Notes: a model not told the origin generated them from the sequence alone. DNA of 64,000 nt from Varunaivibrio sulfuroxidans (GCF_029318635.1 NZ_CP119676.1:1301001-1365000), one strand, 5' to 3'. Counted from the stretch's first letter, positions 46,735-55,331 are shown. A program made the numbers and translations.

Positions 46735-46752
46735 GGTCAGGACCTCTTCATC
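46731..46752 (+). repeat. Short dispersed repeat, CTAGGGTCRGG family, at bioB stop
   Basis: CTAGGGTCAGGACCTC and the next six bases match 20 of 22 bases at 20041. The CTAG contains the stop codon of bioB, as the MITE ends also do at 25594 and 52578. Confidence 0.5.
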
Positions 46753-46832
46753 GCTACCGACTTTGATAATTGTGGAACCCGCCGCGGCGATCGGGTACTG
46801 TCCGGTCTTTATTTTCATAGGAAACGGTAAGT

Positions 46833-48383
46833 ATGAGCGAACGCATCCTCATCGTCGATTTTGGCTCTCAGGTGACGCAGCTGATCGCCCGAAGGGTGCG
46901 CGAAAGCGGCGTCTATTGCGAGGTTCACCCCTTCAACAAGGTCACGGTTGAAAGCATCAAAGCCTTCGCCCCCAAAGGCGTGATCCTATCGGGCGGCCCC
47001 GCGTCCGTCACCGGCGCGGATACGCCGCGCGCCCCCCAAGGCCTGTTCGAGATGGGGCTTCCCGTGTTCGGCATTTGCTACGGCGAACAGACCATGTGCG
47101 CCCAGCTCGGCGGCAAGGTCGAACAATCCGACCACCAGGAATTCGGCCGCGCCTATGTCGATGTCGTCGAGGATTGCGGTCTCTTTCATGGCGTCTGGGA
47201 CAAAGGCGGCAAGGAACAAGTCTGGATGAGCCACGGCGACAAGATCGACGCCATCCCGGACGGCTTTCGCGTCGTCGCCACCTCGCCCAGTTCACCCTAC
47301 GCCGCCATCGCCAACGACAAAAAACGTTTTTACGGGGTCCAGTTCCACCCCGAGGTCGTCCATACCCCGCACGGCGCCGCACTGTTGAGAAATTTCACCC
47401 ATGACGTTTGCGGGTGCTCCGGCTCGTGGACCATGGCCGCTTTCCGGGCTCAGGAAATCGCCAAGGTCCGCGCCCAGGTCGGCGACGGAAAAGTGATCTG
47501 CGGCCTGTCGGGGGGGGTCGATTCCTCGGTGGTCGCAGTGCTGCTGCACGAGGCGATCGGCGATCGGTTGCAGTGCGTCTTCGTCGATACCGGCCTGATG
47601 CGCAAAGGCGAGGCCGACGAGGTGGTCGGCCTGTTCCGCGATCACTACAACATCCCCCTGATCCACCGCGATGCGTCGGACCTGTTCCTCGGCAAGCTGG
47701 ACGGCGTCGCCGACCCCGAACGCAAGCGCAAGATCATCGGCGCGACCTTCATCGACGTGTTCGAGGAAGAAGCGCAGAAAATCGGCGGCGCGGATTTCCT
47801 CGCCCAGGGGACGCTCTATCCCGACGTCATCGAATCGGTGTCGTTCACCGGCGGCCCGTCGGTCACGATCAAATCCCACCACAACGTCGGCGGCCTTCCC
47901 GAACGGATGAACATGCAGTTGGTCGAACCGCTGCGCGAACTGTTCAAGGACGAAGTGCGCGCCTTGGGCCGCGAACTGGGGCTGCCGGAAAGCTTCGTCG
48001 GGCGCCACCCGTTCCCCGGACCGGGCCTGGCGATTCGCCTTCCCGGCGGCATTTCCAAGGAAAAACTGGAAATCCTGCGCAACGCCGACGCCGTCTACCT
48101 GGAGGAAATTCGAAACGCCGGCCTGTACGACGCCATCTGGCAGGCCTTCGCCGTGCTGCTGCCGGTGCAGAGCGTCGGCGTGATGGGCGACGCGCGCACC
48201 TACGATTACGTCTGCGCCCTGCGCGCCGTCAATTCGACCGACGGCATGACCGCCGATTACTATCCCTTCGATCACGAGTTCCTGTCCCGCGTTTCGAGCC
48301 GCATCATCAACGAGGTCCGCGGCATTAATCGGGTGGTCTACGACATCACCAGCAAACCGCCGGGAACGATCGAGTGGGAATAG
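46833..48383 (+). CDS. guaA: GMP synthase (glutamine-hydrolysing)
   Basis: The 516-residue enzyme converts XMP to GMP. The N-terminal class I amidotransferase has [20 protein letters not shown] and [12 protein letters not shown] with the catalytic Cys, then [11 protein letters not shown]. The central ATP-pyrophosphatase has [20 protein letters not shown]. The C-terminal dimerisation domain has [19 protein letters not shown] and [16 protein letters not shown] and ends GTIEWE. The last ~15 bases are repeated downstream at 50673, where an inserted element ends; the guaA frame itself is intact. Confidence 0.97.
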   Translation: MSERILIVDFGSQVTQLIARRVRESGVYCEVHPFNKVTVESIKAFAPKGVILSGGPASVTGADTPRAPQGLFEMGLPVFGICYGEQTMCAQLGGKVEQSDHQEFGRAYVDVVEDCGLFHGVWDKGGKEQVWMSHGDKIDAIPDGFRVVATSPSSPYAAIANDKKRFYGVQFHPEVVHTPHGAALLRNFTHDVCGCSGSWTMAAFRAQEIAKVRAQVGDGKVICGLSGGVDSSVVAVLLHEAIGDRLQCVFVDTGLMRKGEADEVVGLFRDHYNIPLIHRDASDLFLGKLDGVADPERKRKIIGATFIDVFEEEAQKIGGADFLAQGTLYPDVIESVSFTGGPSVTIKSHHNVGGLPERMNMQLVEPLRELFKDEVRALGRELGLPESFVGRHPFPGPGLAIRLPGGISKEKLEILRNADAVYLEEIRNAGLYDAIWQAFAVLLPVQSVGVMGDARTYDYVCALRAVNSTDGMTADYYPFDHEFLSRVSSRIINEVRGINRVVYDITSKPPGTIEWE

Positions 48384-48384
48384 A

Positions 48385-48658
48385 CCGCAAAAGTCCAACG
48401 CCGGCACGGGTTTTCTGGTGACCGCAAGTGTCAATACCGTAAAAAATACAATAATCGATAAGCATAGGGCAAAGAGGGCGGGAAGAACGAACGCCCTTTT
48501 TTCCCAGGTCCAACGGTAGTTTGCGATCGGAGGCCCGCCCCTTCGCCACCCTATCGCCTTAAATTCACCCTGAATTCCATGCCTATCGGCTAACAAGCTC
48601 CCCGTTTTTTCTCCAGTCGCGGCCCCAGCCCGACCATCCGTCAAGCCTTGTCCCCGCC
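48385..48658 (+). repeat. Left terminal inverted repeat of the guaA islet
   Basis: It pairs with 50389-50662 on the other strand: 266 of 274 bases match. It contains an inward-reading hairpin with a T run (48471-48502). Confidence 0.95.
48471..48502 (+). terminator. Inward-facing terminator in left inverted repeat
   Basis: AGGGCG and CGCCCT form the stem with an 11-nt loop, followed by TTTTTT. It would stop transcription coming from guaA about 90 bp past its stop codon. Confidence 0.7.
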
Positions 48659-48913
48659 GCGTGATCCGGCGCAGCCTCTTGAGTCAAACGGTCGGTTTTG
48701 GGCGCCCGGCTCTCTCAGGCAAGGGGCCGGTTTCGTTCGACTGTTTGATTCTGCCCCATGCTACGAAAACATATTCTTGTTCGGTGTCGCAGCCGTAACC
48801 GACCCTGTTGTTCTTTATCGCCGCGATAATCGTCGAGCCGACTGCAATCGAGAAAAACGGGACCGTGTGAACAAATCCTTGCTCCCCAACCACGGGCCAC
48901 GCCCCCGGAGTGG
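48659..48913 (-). other. Islet sequence between left inverted repeat and S41 gene
   Basis: No gene is firmly supported. A minus-strand frame of 77 codons (48684-48917, TTG start) overlaps the S41 stop codon and reads WPVVGEQGFVHTVPFFSIAV and on, without recognisable family features. It could be a small coupled gene or chance. Confidence 0.35.
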
Positions 48914-50323
48914 TCAACGAACGTCCGCACTTGCTTGCTCTCTTTTCTTCTTCGTTAGCGCCGTTGCCGCCGCAAGTAAGTCGTCATAACGCCTTGTGCG
49001 AGCCTTTTTCATAATGGCAAGGGCCAGCTTGAAGACCTCTTCGTCTTTCGTTGCCTTTCCCACTTCAACATCCGGAACAATGCCGTTTTTATCAAGTGGT
49101 TCGCCATTGGGCTTCAGGATCATCGCGCTGGTGATTTTTAAGCCGCCGCCGTTTGACAGTGGAACGATTGTCTGAATGGCGCCCATTCCGTGGGTGTGAG
49201 TCCCAAGGATGAGAGCCCTTTTGTGGCCTTGCAGGGCCGCCGCCAAGATTTCCGCACCGCTTGCCGTGTTTTCGTTGACAAGCACGATTACGGCGAAATC
49301 ATCGGGATGTTCTTCATTGTCATGCGCCTTAAAAATCATGTTCTGATTTTTTACACGTGCCTTTGTCGAGACAATGACGCCTTTTGCAAGAAAAAGATCG
49401 GCAATTCTAACAGGGTTATCGAACAGGCCGCCTTGATTGTTCCTCAAATCGATAAGAAGCCCCTTAAGGGTCTCTTGCGCCGTAAAGCCGTCCAGAGCCT
49501 TTTTGAAATCTCCGAACGAACCGGAATTTAAATTTCGTAATTGGATATAGGCATATCCCGGCTCAAGCTTTTTACTCCAAACACTGGTTTTAGGAAGGAT
49601 ATCCCTGACGATGCTGATGTTTTTTAAACGGGGCATTCCTTCTCGTTCCACCGATAAGGTTACACGCGAGCCTTTTTTCCCTCTCAACCTTTCCAGAACC
49701 TCTTCCGAGTTCATGTCTTGTGTCGGTTCGTTATCGATCGAAACTATTTTGTCCGCGGCCAGTAAGCCGCTTTTTGCGGCCGGCGCTCCTTCAATGGTCG
49801 ATAGGACTCTCAAAGAGCCCTCTTTCTTTTTGAACGCGATCCCTATCCCGGCCGCCCCATCGCGCTTGGCGCTTAATTTTTCGAGGAATCCGGGTTCTAA
49901 ATATCGGGAACGGCGATCGAGCTTCGCCATTATTCCCTTAATGGCGACGGTTACAATGGATTCAAAGTTTTTGGCGGGAAGGCGGCGATCCACGAAAGAC
50001 AGGGTGTCGGCCAATTTCTTTATGCAATTCTCATTTTTGCCGAATATTTTTTGGGGTTCAAGACCGGCGGCGGTTGCGGGTGCTTGTTCTTTTTGAAAGG
50101 CGAGTATGTTGTCCATGGCGCCGCTGACGAGTTCGCACCGGTCTGGTTGTTTCACATACCTTCTTTCAACGGCAAACAAAACTTCGGTCAGAATCCTTAA
50201 CTGCCGCCTTTTTTCTATGGGAACCTGGGTTTGTTTTATGGGGGCCTGAGCCGAAGCACATGCCGAGAAGAAAACAATAACGAAAAGCGATATGCAAAAA
50301 TCCCTAAAAGTGTTTTTCATCAT
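48914..50323 (-). CDS. S41 (CtpA-like) processing protease homologue, lipoprotein, catalytic Lys replaced
   Basis: The ~469-residue product has a lipoprotein signal, FRDFCISLFVIVFFSAC, with the lipid-anchoring Cys, so it is tethered in the periplasm. A PDZ domain lies at about 150-235 (GAAGIGIAFKKKEGSLRVLS, GAPAAKSGLLAADKIVSID). The S41 domain follows: YAYIQLRNLNSGSFGDFKKA, GLLIDLRNNQGGLFDNPVRI and NENTASGAEILAAAL with the nucleophilic Ser (codon 49259-49261). The Lys expected 25 residues later is Met (GTHTHGMGAIQ, codon 49184-49186). The protein may thus be inactive or use another base. Base composition is AT-richer than its neighbours. Start ATG 50323; GTG 50332 is possible. Confidence 0.9.
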   Translation of the reverse strand: MMKNTFRDFCISLFVIVFFSACASAQAPIKQTQVPIEKRRQLRILTEVLFAVERRYVKQPDRCELVSGAMDNILAFQKEQAPATAAGLEPQKIFGKNENCIKKLADTLSFVDRRLPAKNFESIVTVAIKGIMAKLDRRSRYLEPGFLEKLSAKRDGAAGIGIAFKKKEGSLRVLSTIEGAPAAKSGLLAADKIVSIDNEPTQDMNSEEVLERLRGKKGSRVTLSVEREGMPRLKNISIVRDILPKTSVWSKKLEPGYAYIQLRNLNSGSFGDFKKALDGFTAQETLKGLLIDLRNNQGGLFDNPVRIADLFLAKGVIVSTKARVKNQNMIFKAHDNEEHPDDFAVIVLVNENTASGAEILAAALQGHKRALILGTHTHGMGAIQTIVPLSNGGGLKITSAMILKPNGEPLDKNGIVPDVEVGKATKDEEVFKLALAIMKKARTRRYDDLLAAATALTKKKREQASADVR

Positions 50324-50388
50324 GCTGCGCACCGTTCGTATGCTTATACGCCCCTTTTTAGGGGTTCATAAAAGTAGAATGGTTATGT

Positions 50389-50662
50389 GGCGGGGACAAG
50401 GCTTGACGGATGGTCGGGCTGGGGCCGCGACTGGAGAAAAAACGGGGAGCTAGTTAGCCGATAGGCGTGGAATTCAGGGTGAATTTAAGGCGATAGGGTG
50501 GCGAAGGGGTGGGCCTCCGATCGCAAACTACCGTTGGACCTGGGCAAAAAGGGCGTTCGTTCTTCCCGCCCTCTTTGCCCTATGCTTATCGATTATTGTA
50601 TTGTTCGCGGTATTGGCACTTGCGGTCACCAGAAAACCCGTGCCGGCGTTGGACTTTTGCGG
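50389..50662 (-). repeat. Right terminal inverted repeat of the guaA islet
   Basis: Inverted copy of 48385-48658 with eight substitutions, three of them clustered near the outer end (50605-50612). Confidence 0.95.
50545..50576 (-). terminator. Inward-facing terminator in right inverted repeat
   Basis: The minus-strand reading has the same AGGGCG/CGCCCT stem followed by TTTTT. It would block leftward transcription entering from the LysR remnant. Confidence 0.65.
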
Positions 50663-50798
50663 GCGATTTACAATCGAGTGGGAATAGACCGACATGTTCA
50701 AGCCGTCCCGGCCCGCGGCGCGGCGTCGGGCGTCGGCGTCTCAGATCGAAGTTCGGCGCCGCCCCAGGGAACGCCCTCGCCCGAGACATGCCCGATTT

Positions 50799-51337
50799 TT
50801 ACGATGAGCCGACGGTCGGCGGGCAGCCTCCTCCGATTTTCTCGACAAGAAAATCGATCGCCGCACGGATGGCGGACGATCGCCGAAGATCAGGGCGGGT
50901 GACGAGCCACACGTCGCGCTCGGGGGAGGGGTTCGTGTCGGAACCCTGACAAGCGAGGGGTCGGGATCGCCCATGAAATGGGGGAGGACAACGGCGCCGA
51001 GTCCGGCGCGCGCGGCTTCTTGCTGTCCAAAGAGGTCGCTGGCTTGAAAAACGATCGACCGCCCATCCAATAGGCTTCGCAGCCAGGCCTGCTGCGTCAC
51101 ATGTTCCAGGTCCGGAGAATAACCGACGAAGGTCCATTGCGCCTCGGGAGTCTTCGCCAATAGCGGTGTGGCGTAGAGTGCAAAACGCATAATACCGATA
51201 CGCCGCACGATCAAATCCGCTTCCTCGGGACGGCTAAGGCGAACGGCGATATCCGCTTCACCGCGATTGAGATCGGCGTTCCCCGGCGTGCCAAGGAGGA
51301 TGATTTTGATCCCGGGGCGCCGATTGCGATACGTCGA
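50799..51337 (-). pseudogene. LysR-family regulator remnant (effector-binding domain only), frameshifted
   Basis: The minus strand encodes RRPGIKIILLGTPGNADLNR, then GEADIAVRLSRPEEADLIVR, FALYATPLLAKTPEAQWTFV, FGQQEAARAGLGAVVLPHFM and, in another frame, PERDVWLVTRPDLRRSSAIR. This is the LysR substrate-binding domain. The DNA-binding domain is missing, and a frameshift occurs near 50940. The remnant begins at ~51337, directly against the divergent oxidoreductase remnant, as if a deletion had removed both 5' halves and the shared promoter. Confidence 0.8.
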
Positions 51338-51500
51338 TGCCCCCCTCCTGTACCGAAGGGGGGCGAAGGATTTGTTCCAGGCGCTTCAAGAGGGACTGAA
51401 AAATCCTATCGGCGCCGAGTATCCCTTGCACAAGGCCAGTGCGGCGCACGCAGACCTTGAGGCGGGACGCACCACGGGCAGCGTTATTCTGACCATCTGA
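51333..51500 (+). pseudogene. C-terminal remnant of quinone oxidoreductase / zinc-type alcohol dehydrogenase
   Basis: The plus strand reads VDAPLLYRRGAKDLFQALQE, then GAEYPLHKASAAHADLEAGR and TTGSVILTI, the conserved end of NADPH:quinone reductases (typical 'YPLxxAxxAHxDLExxxTTGSxxL'). About 80% of the gene, including the nucleotide-binding domain, is missing. It lies head to head with the LysR remnant. Confidence 0.8.
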
Positions 51501-51894
51501 TAATGACGACCCGTCCGCTCCTAAAGGCAACCGTCGGCGCGCCGCGCCGCTGCGCCGGGATTGTGCACGGCGCAAGCATCCCGAACGCGGCCGCGCGGCC
51601 AGCGGTGCGCCGGATCGCCGTCTAATCGCGGGTGCCAGAACAATGAAACCGTAATTTCCGCCATGGCGAAGGGAAGGGCAAAGCTGTGCATTGCGGCGCG
51701 CAGGTTAAGGTCGGGTTTCGACATCCATCGAACATAGCACAGTTTTATTTTGTGCATGGCGTTAAACGCTTTAATAAAATGCAAGTGCTGCGTCTTTCGC
51801 CATATCTGTGAATGGGTTACTTTTCACACCCTCCGCTTCACGTCTCGTCGGGGAACGGAGTTCGTATTGAACCCACCGGTCACAGGAGCACGCC
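51501..51894. other. Intergenic region with a second LysR fragment
   Basis: This 394-bp gap has no intact gene. It contains a short LysR C-terminal fragment on the minus strand (next entry) and an AT-rich stretch at 51740-51800, probably the promoter of the methyltransferase that follows. Confidence 0.45.
51572..51700 (-). pseudogene. LysR-family C-terminal fragment
   Basis: The minus strand encodes ALPFAMAEITVSLFWHPRLD followed by GDPAHRWPRGRVRDAC. The WHxRxDxDPAHRWLR pattern is the usual C-terminal end of a NodD-like LysR subgroup. Nothing else of that gene remains. It differs from the remnant at 50799, so two LysR genes have decayed here. Confidence 0.65.
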
Positions 51895-52581
51895 ATGACT
51901 ACGGAACAAGACAAGACTGAACCCGAAAACGCGAAACGGACACCCGCCGCCGGGACCACGCCCGCGGCCCCGGCCATGGACCGCGAGGGATGGAACCGGC
52001 GCTACGCCACCAAGGAGCTGATCTGGACGGGCGCGGCGAACCGCTTCTTGGAAGCCGAGGCCGCCGACCTGCCGCCGGGGCGCGCGTTGGACCTTGCCGC
52101 CGGGGAAGGGCGCAACGCCATATGGCTGGCGGAGCGCGGCTGGACCGTGAGCGCCGTGGATTTCTCCGACGTCGCGATTAAAAAAGCCGAAAAATTGGCC
52201 GCCGAGCGCAAGGTTGCGGATAAGATCGCGTTTCAAGCCGCCGATCTGCGCTCCTATACGTTCGAGAAAAATCATTTTGATCTGGTTGCGCTGATTTACC
52301 TACAGATCCCCCAAGAAGAACTGATCCCCATACTCGAACGCGCCGTGCAAGCGGTGACTCCGGGCGGCGTGTTTCTCGTCATCGCCCATGACTCGGAAAA
52401 TCTAAAGCACGGCTACGGCGGCCCCCAAAATCCGGACATGCTCTACACCGCGCAACAGGTCGCCACCGCCGTGGACGGCGCCGTGCGTATCGAAAAGGCG
52501 CAACGCGTCGAACGCCCGGTCGAAACCGACGACGGCGTCAAAATCGCCATCGATTGCCTGGTGCGCGGCATACGGCTCTAG
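51895..52581 (+). CDS. SAM-dependent class I methyltransferase (TehB/thiol-methyltransferase-like)
   Basis: A 228-residue protein. After a low-complexity N-terminus (~30 residues), GWNRRYATKELIWTGAANRF leads into SAM motif I ALDLAAGEGRNAIWLAERGW, motif II VSAVDFSDVAIKKAEKL and FDLVALIYLQIPQEELIPIL, with TPGGVFLVIAHDSEN. This layout is typical of the tellurite-resistance/thiopurine-type subgroup. The ATG has AGGAG seven bases upstream. Its TAG stop codon forms the left end of the MITE-like element. The substrate is unknown. Confidence 0.88.
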   Translation: MTTEQDKTEPENAKRTPAAGTTPAAPAMDREGWNRRYATKELIWTGAANRFLEAEAADLPPGRALDLAAGEGRNAIWLAERGWTVSAVDFSDVAIKKAEKLAAERKVADKIAFQAADLRSYTFEKNHFDLVALIYLQIPQEELIPILERAVQAVTPGGVFLVIAHDSENLKHGYGGPQNPDMLYTAQQVATAVDGAVRIEKAQRVERPVETDDGVKIAIDCLVRGIRL

Positions 52582-52711
52582 TGGATCGGGCCGACGTTTC
52601 GCTCCCGCGAACCATCGGGCCGACCACTATCTATCTTTTTGTTGCTGTTTGATTTCTTCACACATTTGTGTCCAATTGCATCGGACTCAAATGTTAAACT
52701 CAAACCACTAG
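52578..52711. repeat. MITE-like 134-bp element, copy 2
   Basis: Bounded by CTAGTGG (52578-52584) and CCACTAG (52705-52711). It is nearly identical to 25594-25728; the differences are ACTCC versus GGCC near the left end and one A/T change in the middle. Its left end overlaps the stop codon of the methyltransferase gene, as copy 1 does with the hydrolase remnant. Confidence 0.72.
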
Positions 52712-52745
52712 GGTCGGGACCTATTCGAATAGGTCCCGACCCTAG
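52708..52745. terminator. 38-bp perfect palindrome at the MITE right end
   Basis: CTAGGGTCGGGACCTATTC followed by its exact reverse complement gives a 19-bp stem with no loop. It lies between the methyltransferase and the P-type ATPase genes, which are convergent, and could act as a bidirectional terminator. Both arms start with the dispersed CTAGGGTC motif, so it may also be a transposition scar. Confidence 0.7.
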
Positions 52746-52863
52746 CACCCCCCCGCACATCGAAATGGCGTAACCGGAAGGGGAGGAGGCATTTTCCGAC
52801 ACGCGCGCCTCCCCCACCCGCGCACAGGAACAGGAACAGGCACAAGCGATTTTCTTTTTCGCC

Positions 52864-55161
52864 TCAACGCGTTCTTAAAAGGCGCAACGCGTTCGCCACG
52901 ACGAGAAGAGACACCCCGACATCCGCGGCGATCGCACTCCACAACGTGGCGAATCCGGTGAAGGCCAGGACGACGAAGACCACCTTGACGCCCAGCGAGA
53001 AGCCGATGTTCTCGCGGATGATGGCGATCGTCCGCCTGGAATGGCGGACGAGCCACGGCAATTTTGACAAATCGTCGGTCATAAGCGCGATGTCGGCGGT
53101 CTCGATAGCCGCGTCGCTGCCGATGGCGCCCATGGCGATCCCGAAGCTCGCCCGCGCCATCGCCGGGGCGTCGTTGACGCCGTCCCCAACCATGGCGACC
53201 GCGCCGTATTTCGAGACGAGATCTTCCACAACCGCGACCTTGTCCTCGGGAAGCAGTTCGGCGCGGACCTCGTCGAGGCCGACTTCGCGCGCGATCGCGT
53301 CGGCGGTTGCGCGATTGTCTCCGGTCAACATGATCAGGTGAGCAATCCCACAGTTTCTAAGCGCCTCGATCGCATCGCGGGCGACCGGACGGAGCGTATC
53401 GGCGATGGCGATCAAGCCGCAGACATGCGCCTCATTACCGATCGCCACGACCGTGCGTCCCGCACGCGCGAGCGTTTTGGCCCGCTCGCCGACCCCTGCC
53501 GTCGCCTGGCCGCGCTCGAGAAGATAGCGGTGTGAACCAAGCCAGAACGCCTCGTCCCCAATTCGACCGGTGAGCCCCTTGCCGAGCAAGACTTGAACCC
53601 TCTCGGCGGGATTCGCCTCTACCCCGATTTTTTCGGCGTAATCGACAATCGCCCGCGCCAGCGGGTGCGTACTGCGCGCCTCCAGAGCGGCGGCCCGCTC
53701 CAGAAGCTCCCGCTCCGTATGCCCGTTAAACGGAACCACGCCGACCACCGCCGGCTGCCCGCGCGTCAGCGTGCCGGTCTTATCGAAGGCGATGGCCTTG
53801 AGGTGAGCCGGTTGTTCGATGTAGGCGCCGCCTTTGATGAGTACGCCCTGGCGCGCGGAGGCCGCCAGCGCCGAGACGATGCTGACCGGCGTGGAGATCA
53901 CCAGGGCGCAGGGGCAGGCGATCACGAGCAGGACAAGCGCGCGGTAAAACCAGTCGTTCCACGCGCCGCCGAACACGAGAGGCGGGATCAAAAACACAGC
54001 GACCGCCAGTACGATGACCGTGGGCGTGTAGATCCGGGCGAATTTCTCGACCCATTGCTCGGCACTGGCGCGGCGGCTATGGGCCTCCTCGATGAGGCGG
54101 ATGATGCGCGCCAGCGTCGTGTCCTCGGCGGCCTTGGTGCTCTCGGCCTCCAGCGCCCCCTCGCCGTTGATCGTACCGGCAAAGATTTCTCCGCCAGGCT
54201 CCTTGAGAACCGGGACGCTTTCCCCCGTGATCGGCGCCTGGTTAACGGTACTCACGCCCGAGACGATCCGACCGTCAAGGGCGATCCTCTCGCCCGGCTT
54301 GACGATGAAGCGCGATCCGACCGGCGCCTCGGCCGCCGGGACCTCTCTCTCCTCGCCGGCGCCGAGATTCAAACGCACGACCGGCGGTGCAAGGTCGAGA
54401 AGCCCAGCGATGGCGCGCCGGGCGCGAGCCACGCTCCAGCTCTCCAAGAGCAGTGACAGGGCGAATAGAAAACTGACGGTCGCCGCCTCGAACCACTCAC
54501 CGATCCCGGCCGCGCCCATGACCGCGATCACCATCAGCAGGTTCATGTCCGGCCGCAGCGCCCGGGCCGCATACCAGGCCTTCACGACCACGTAGCGCGC
54601 GCCGAAGATGATGGCGAGGGCGTAGGCGACGACCTCGGGCAGCGGCATCGCCTGCCCGTCGTGATCGGCGAAGAGCCGCAGGGCTTCCGCAAAACCACCG
54701 GCCAGCCAGACATGCAGGCCCAGCCCGGCGAGTACCGAGAGTCCACTAAGTCCCGTGAACCAAGATTGCATGCGATGACGCCGTTCGCTCGCCCGCTTAG
54801 TTTCTTCGTCGTCCCCGCGCCACTCCACGGCGCTCATGCCGGTCTTGCGCACGGCTTCGCGGACCTCTTCGGCGGACACCGGCTTTGCAGCTTCAAGCAG
54901 CATCATGCGCCCGTTCAGGACGTCGAAGGCGAGCCGGTCGTCCCCGCCGACAAGCGGGCCGACCACGCGGCGCAGGGCCGCGACCTCCTCGGCGCAGTCC
55001 AAACCTTGCACCTTGAACGCGTGGCGGTAGCGGGGCGCGTCGGCCGGTCCATCCGTTCTGCAATCGCCCGCCGATCCGCCGCCGCAACAGGCGGCTCCAC
55101 TTAGGGGGGCGGGGATAGGTGGGTGTGTATGATCGGTGTGTTCTACGGCGCGCTGAGACAT
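52864..55161 (-). CDS. Heavy-metal translocating P1B-type ATPase (Zn/Cd/Pb type)
   Basis: The 765-residue pump exports divalent soft metals across the inner membrane. The N-terminus is His- and Cys-rich (EHTDHTHP, AACCGGGSAGDC), followed by a HMA-like domain (FKVQGLDCAEEVAALRRVVG). Core motifs are VNQAPITGESVPVLKEPGGE (actuator), VIACPCALVISTPVSIVSAL (CPC metal site), AFDKTGTLTRG (phosphorylated Asp), STHPLA (HP locus) and VAMVGDGVNDAPAMARASFG. CPC with an Asp in the last helix (SAIAADVGVSLLVVANALRL) indicates the ZntA/CadA group. The ATG 55161 drops an unlikely 53-residue extension. The regulator gene is divergent. Confidence 0.94.
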   Translation of the reverse strand: MSQRAVEHTDHTHPPIPAPLSGAACCGGGSAGDCRTDGPADAPRYRHAFKVQGLDCAEEVAALRRVVGPLVGGDDRLAFDVLNGRMMLLEAAKPVSAEEVREAVRKTGMSAVEWRGDDEETKRASERRHRMQSWFTGLSGLSVLAGLGLHVWLAGGFAEALRLFADHDGQAMPLPEVVAYALAIIFGARYVVVKAWYAARALRPDMNLLMVIAVMGAAGIGEWFEAATVSFLFALSLLLESWSVARARRAIAGLLDLAPPVVRLNLGAGEEREVPAAEAPVGSRFIVKPGERIALDGRIVSGVSTVNQAPITGESVPVLKEPGGEIFAGTINGEGALEAESTKAAEDTTLARIIRLIEEAHSRRASAEQWVEKFARIYTPTVIVLAVAVFLIPPLVFGGAWNDWFYRALVLLVIACPCALVISTPVSIVSALAASARQGVLIKGGAYIEQPAHLKAIAFDKTGTLTRGQPAVVGVVPFNGHTERELLERAAALEARSTHPLARAIVDYAEKIGVEANPAERVQVLLGKGLTGRIGDEAFWLGSHRYLLERGQATAGVGERAKTLARAGRTVVAIGNEAHVCGLIAIADTLRPVARDAIEALRNCGIAHLIMLTGDNRATADAIAREVGLDEVRAELLPEDKVAVVEDLVSKYGAVAMVGDGVNDAPAMARASFGIAMGAIGSDAAIETADIALMTDDLSKLPWLVRHSRRTIAIIRENIGFSLGVKVVFVVLAFTGFATLWSAIAADVGVSLLVVANALRLLRTR

Positions 55162-55300
55162 GGAATTTGCAACCTTCCGGCAAGAACATGCATAAACATT
55201 CGACTTCCCGCTTTCCGCCTCTCGCTTCTCGCCTCTCGCTTTCAACGGAAAATCAAGAAAGAACCTCACCTGGAATAGGCCGGATGAGCGTGCTATCTCT

Positions 55301-55331
55301 AGCATAGAAGCTATAGCCACTAGAAGTTCAA
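55301..55331 (-). promoter_or_regulatory. MerR-type promoter/operator of the P-type ATPase gene
   Basis: On the minus strand TTGAAC (55331-55326) and TATGCT (55306-55301) are 19 bp apart, with the imperfect dyad CTAGTGGCTATAG between them, close to known CadR/PbrR operators. The regulator's own ATG lies 13 bp beyond on the other strand, so binding may also control the regulator. Confidence 0.82.

Larger units (their letters stand above)
48369..50691. mobile_element. Islet at the guaA 3' end with long terminal inverted repeats and a flanking direct repeat
   Basis: ATCGAGTGGGAATAGACCG occurs at 48369-48387 (end of guaA with its stop codon) and again at 50673-50691. Between them lie two 274-bp inverted repeats, 48385-48658 and 50389-50662, with only 8 mismatches and no gaps. 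Ten bases separate the right inverted repeat from the right direct repeat. The islet encodes one clear gene, an S41 protease-like lipoprotein, on the minus strand. No integrase or transposase is present. The layout resembles an att-site insertion at guaA, a known integration spot in other bacteria, or a composite element mobilised in trans. Confidence 0.8.

Noticed and set aside
48684-48917. A 77-codon minus-strand frame in the guaA islet
   Set aside because: TTG start, no family features and no clear ribosome site; kept only as a possibility in the islet description.
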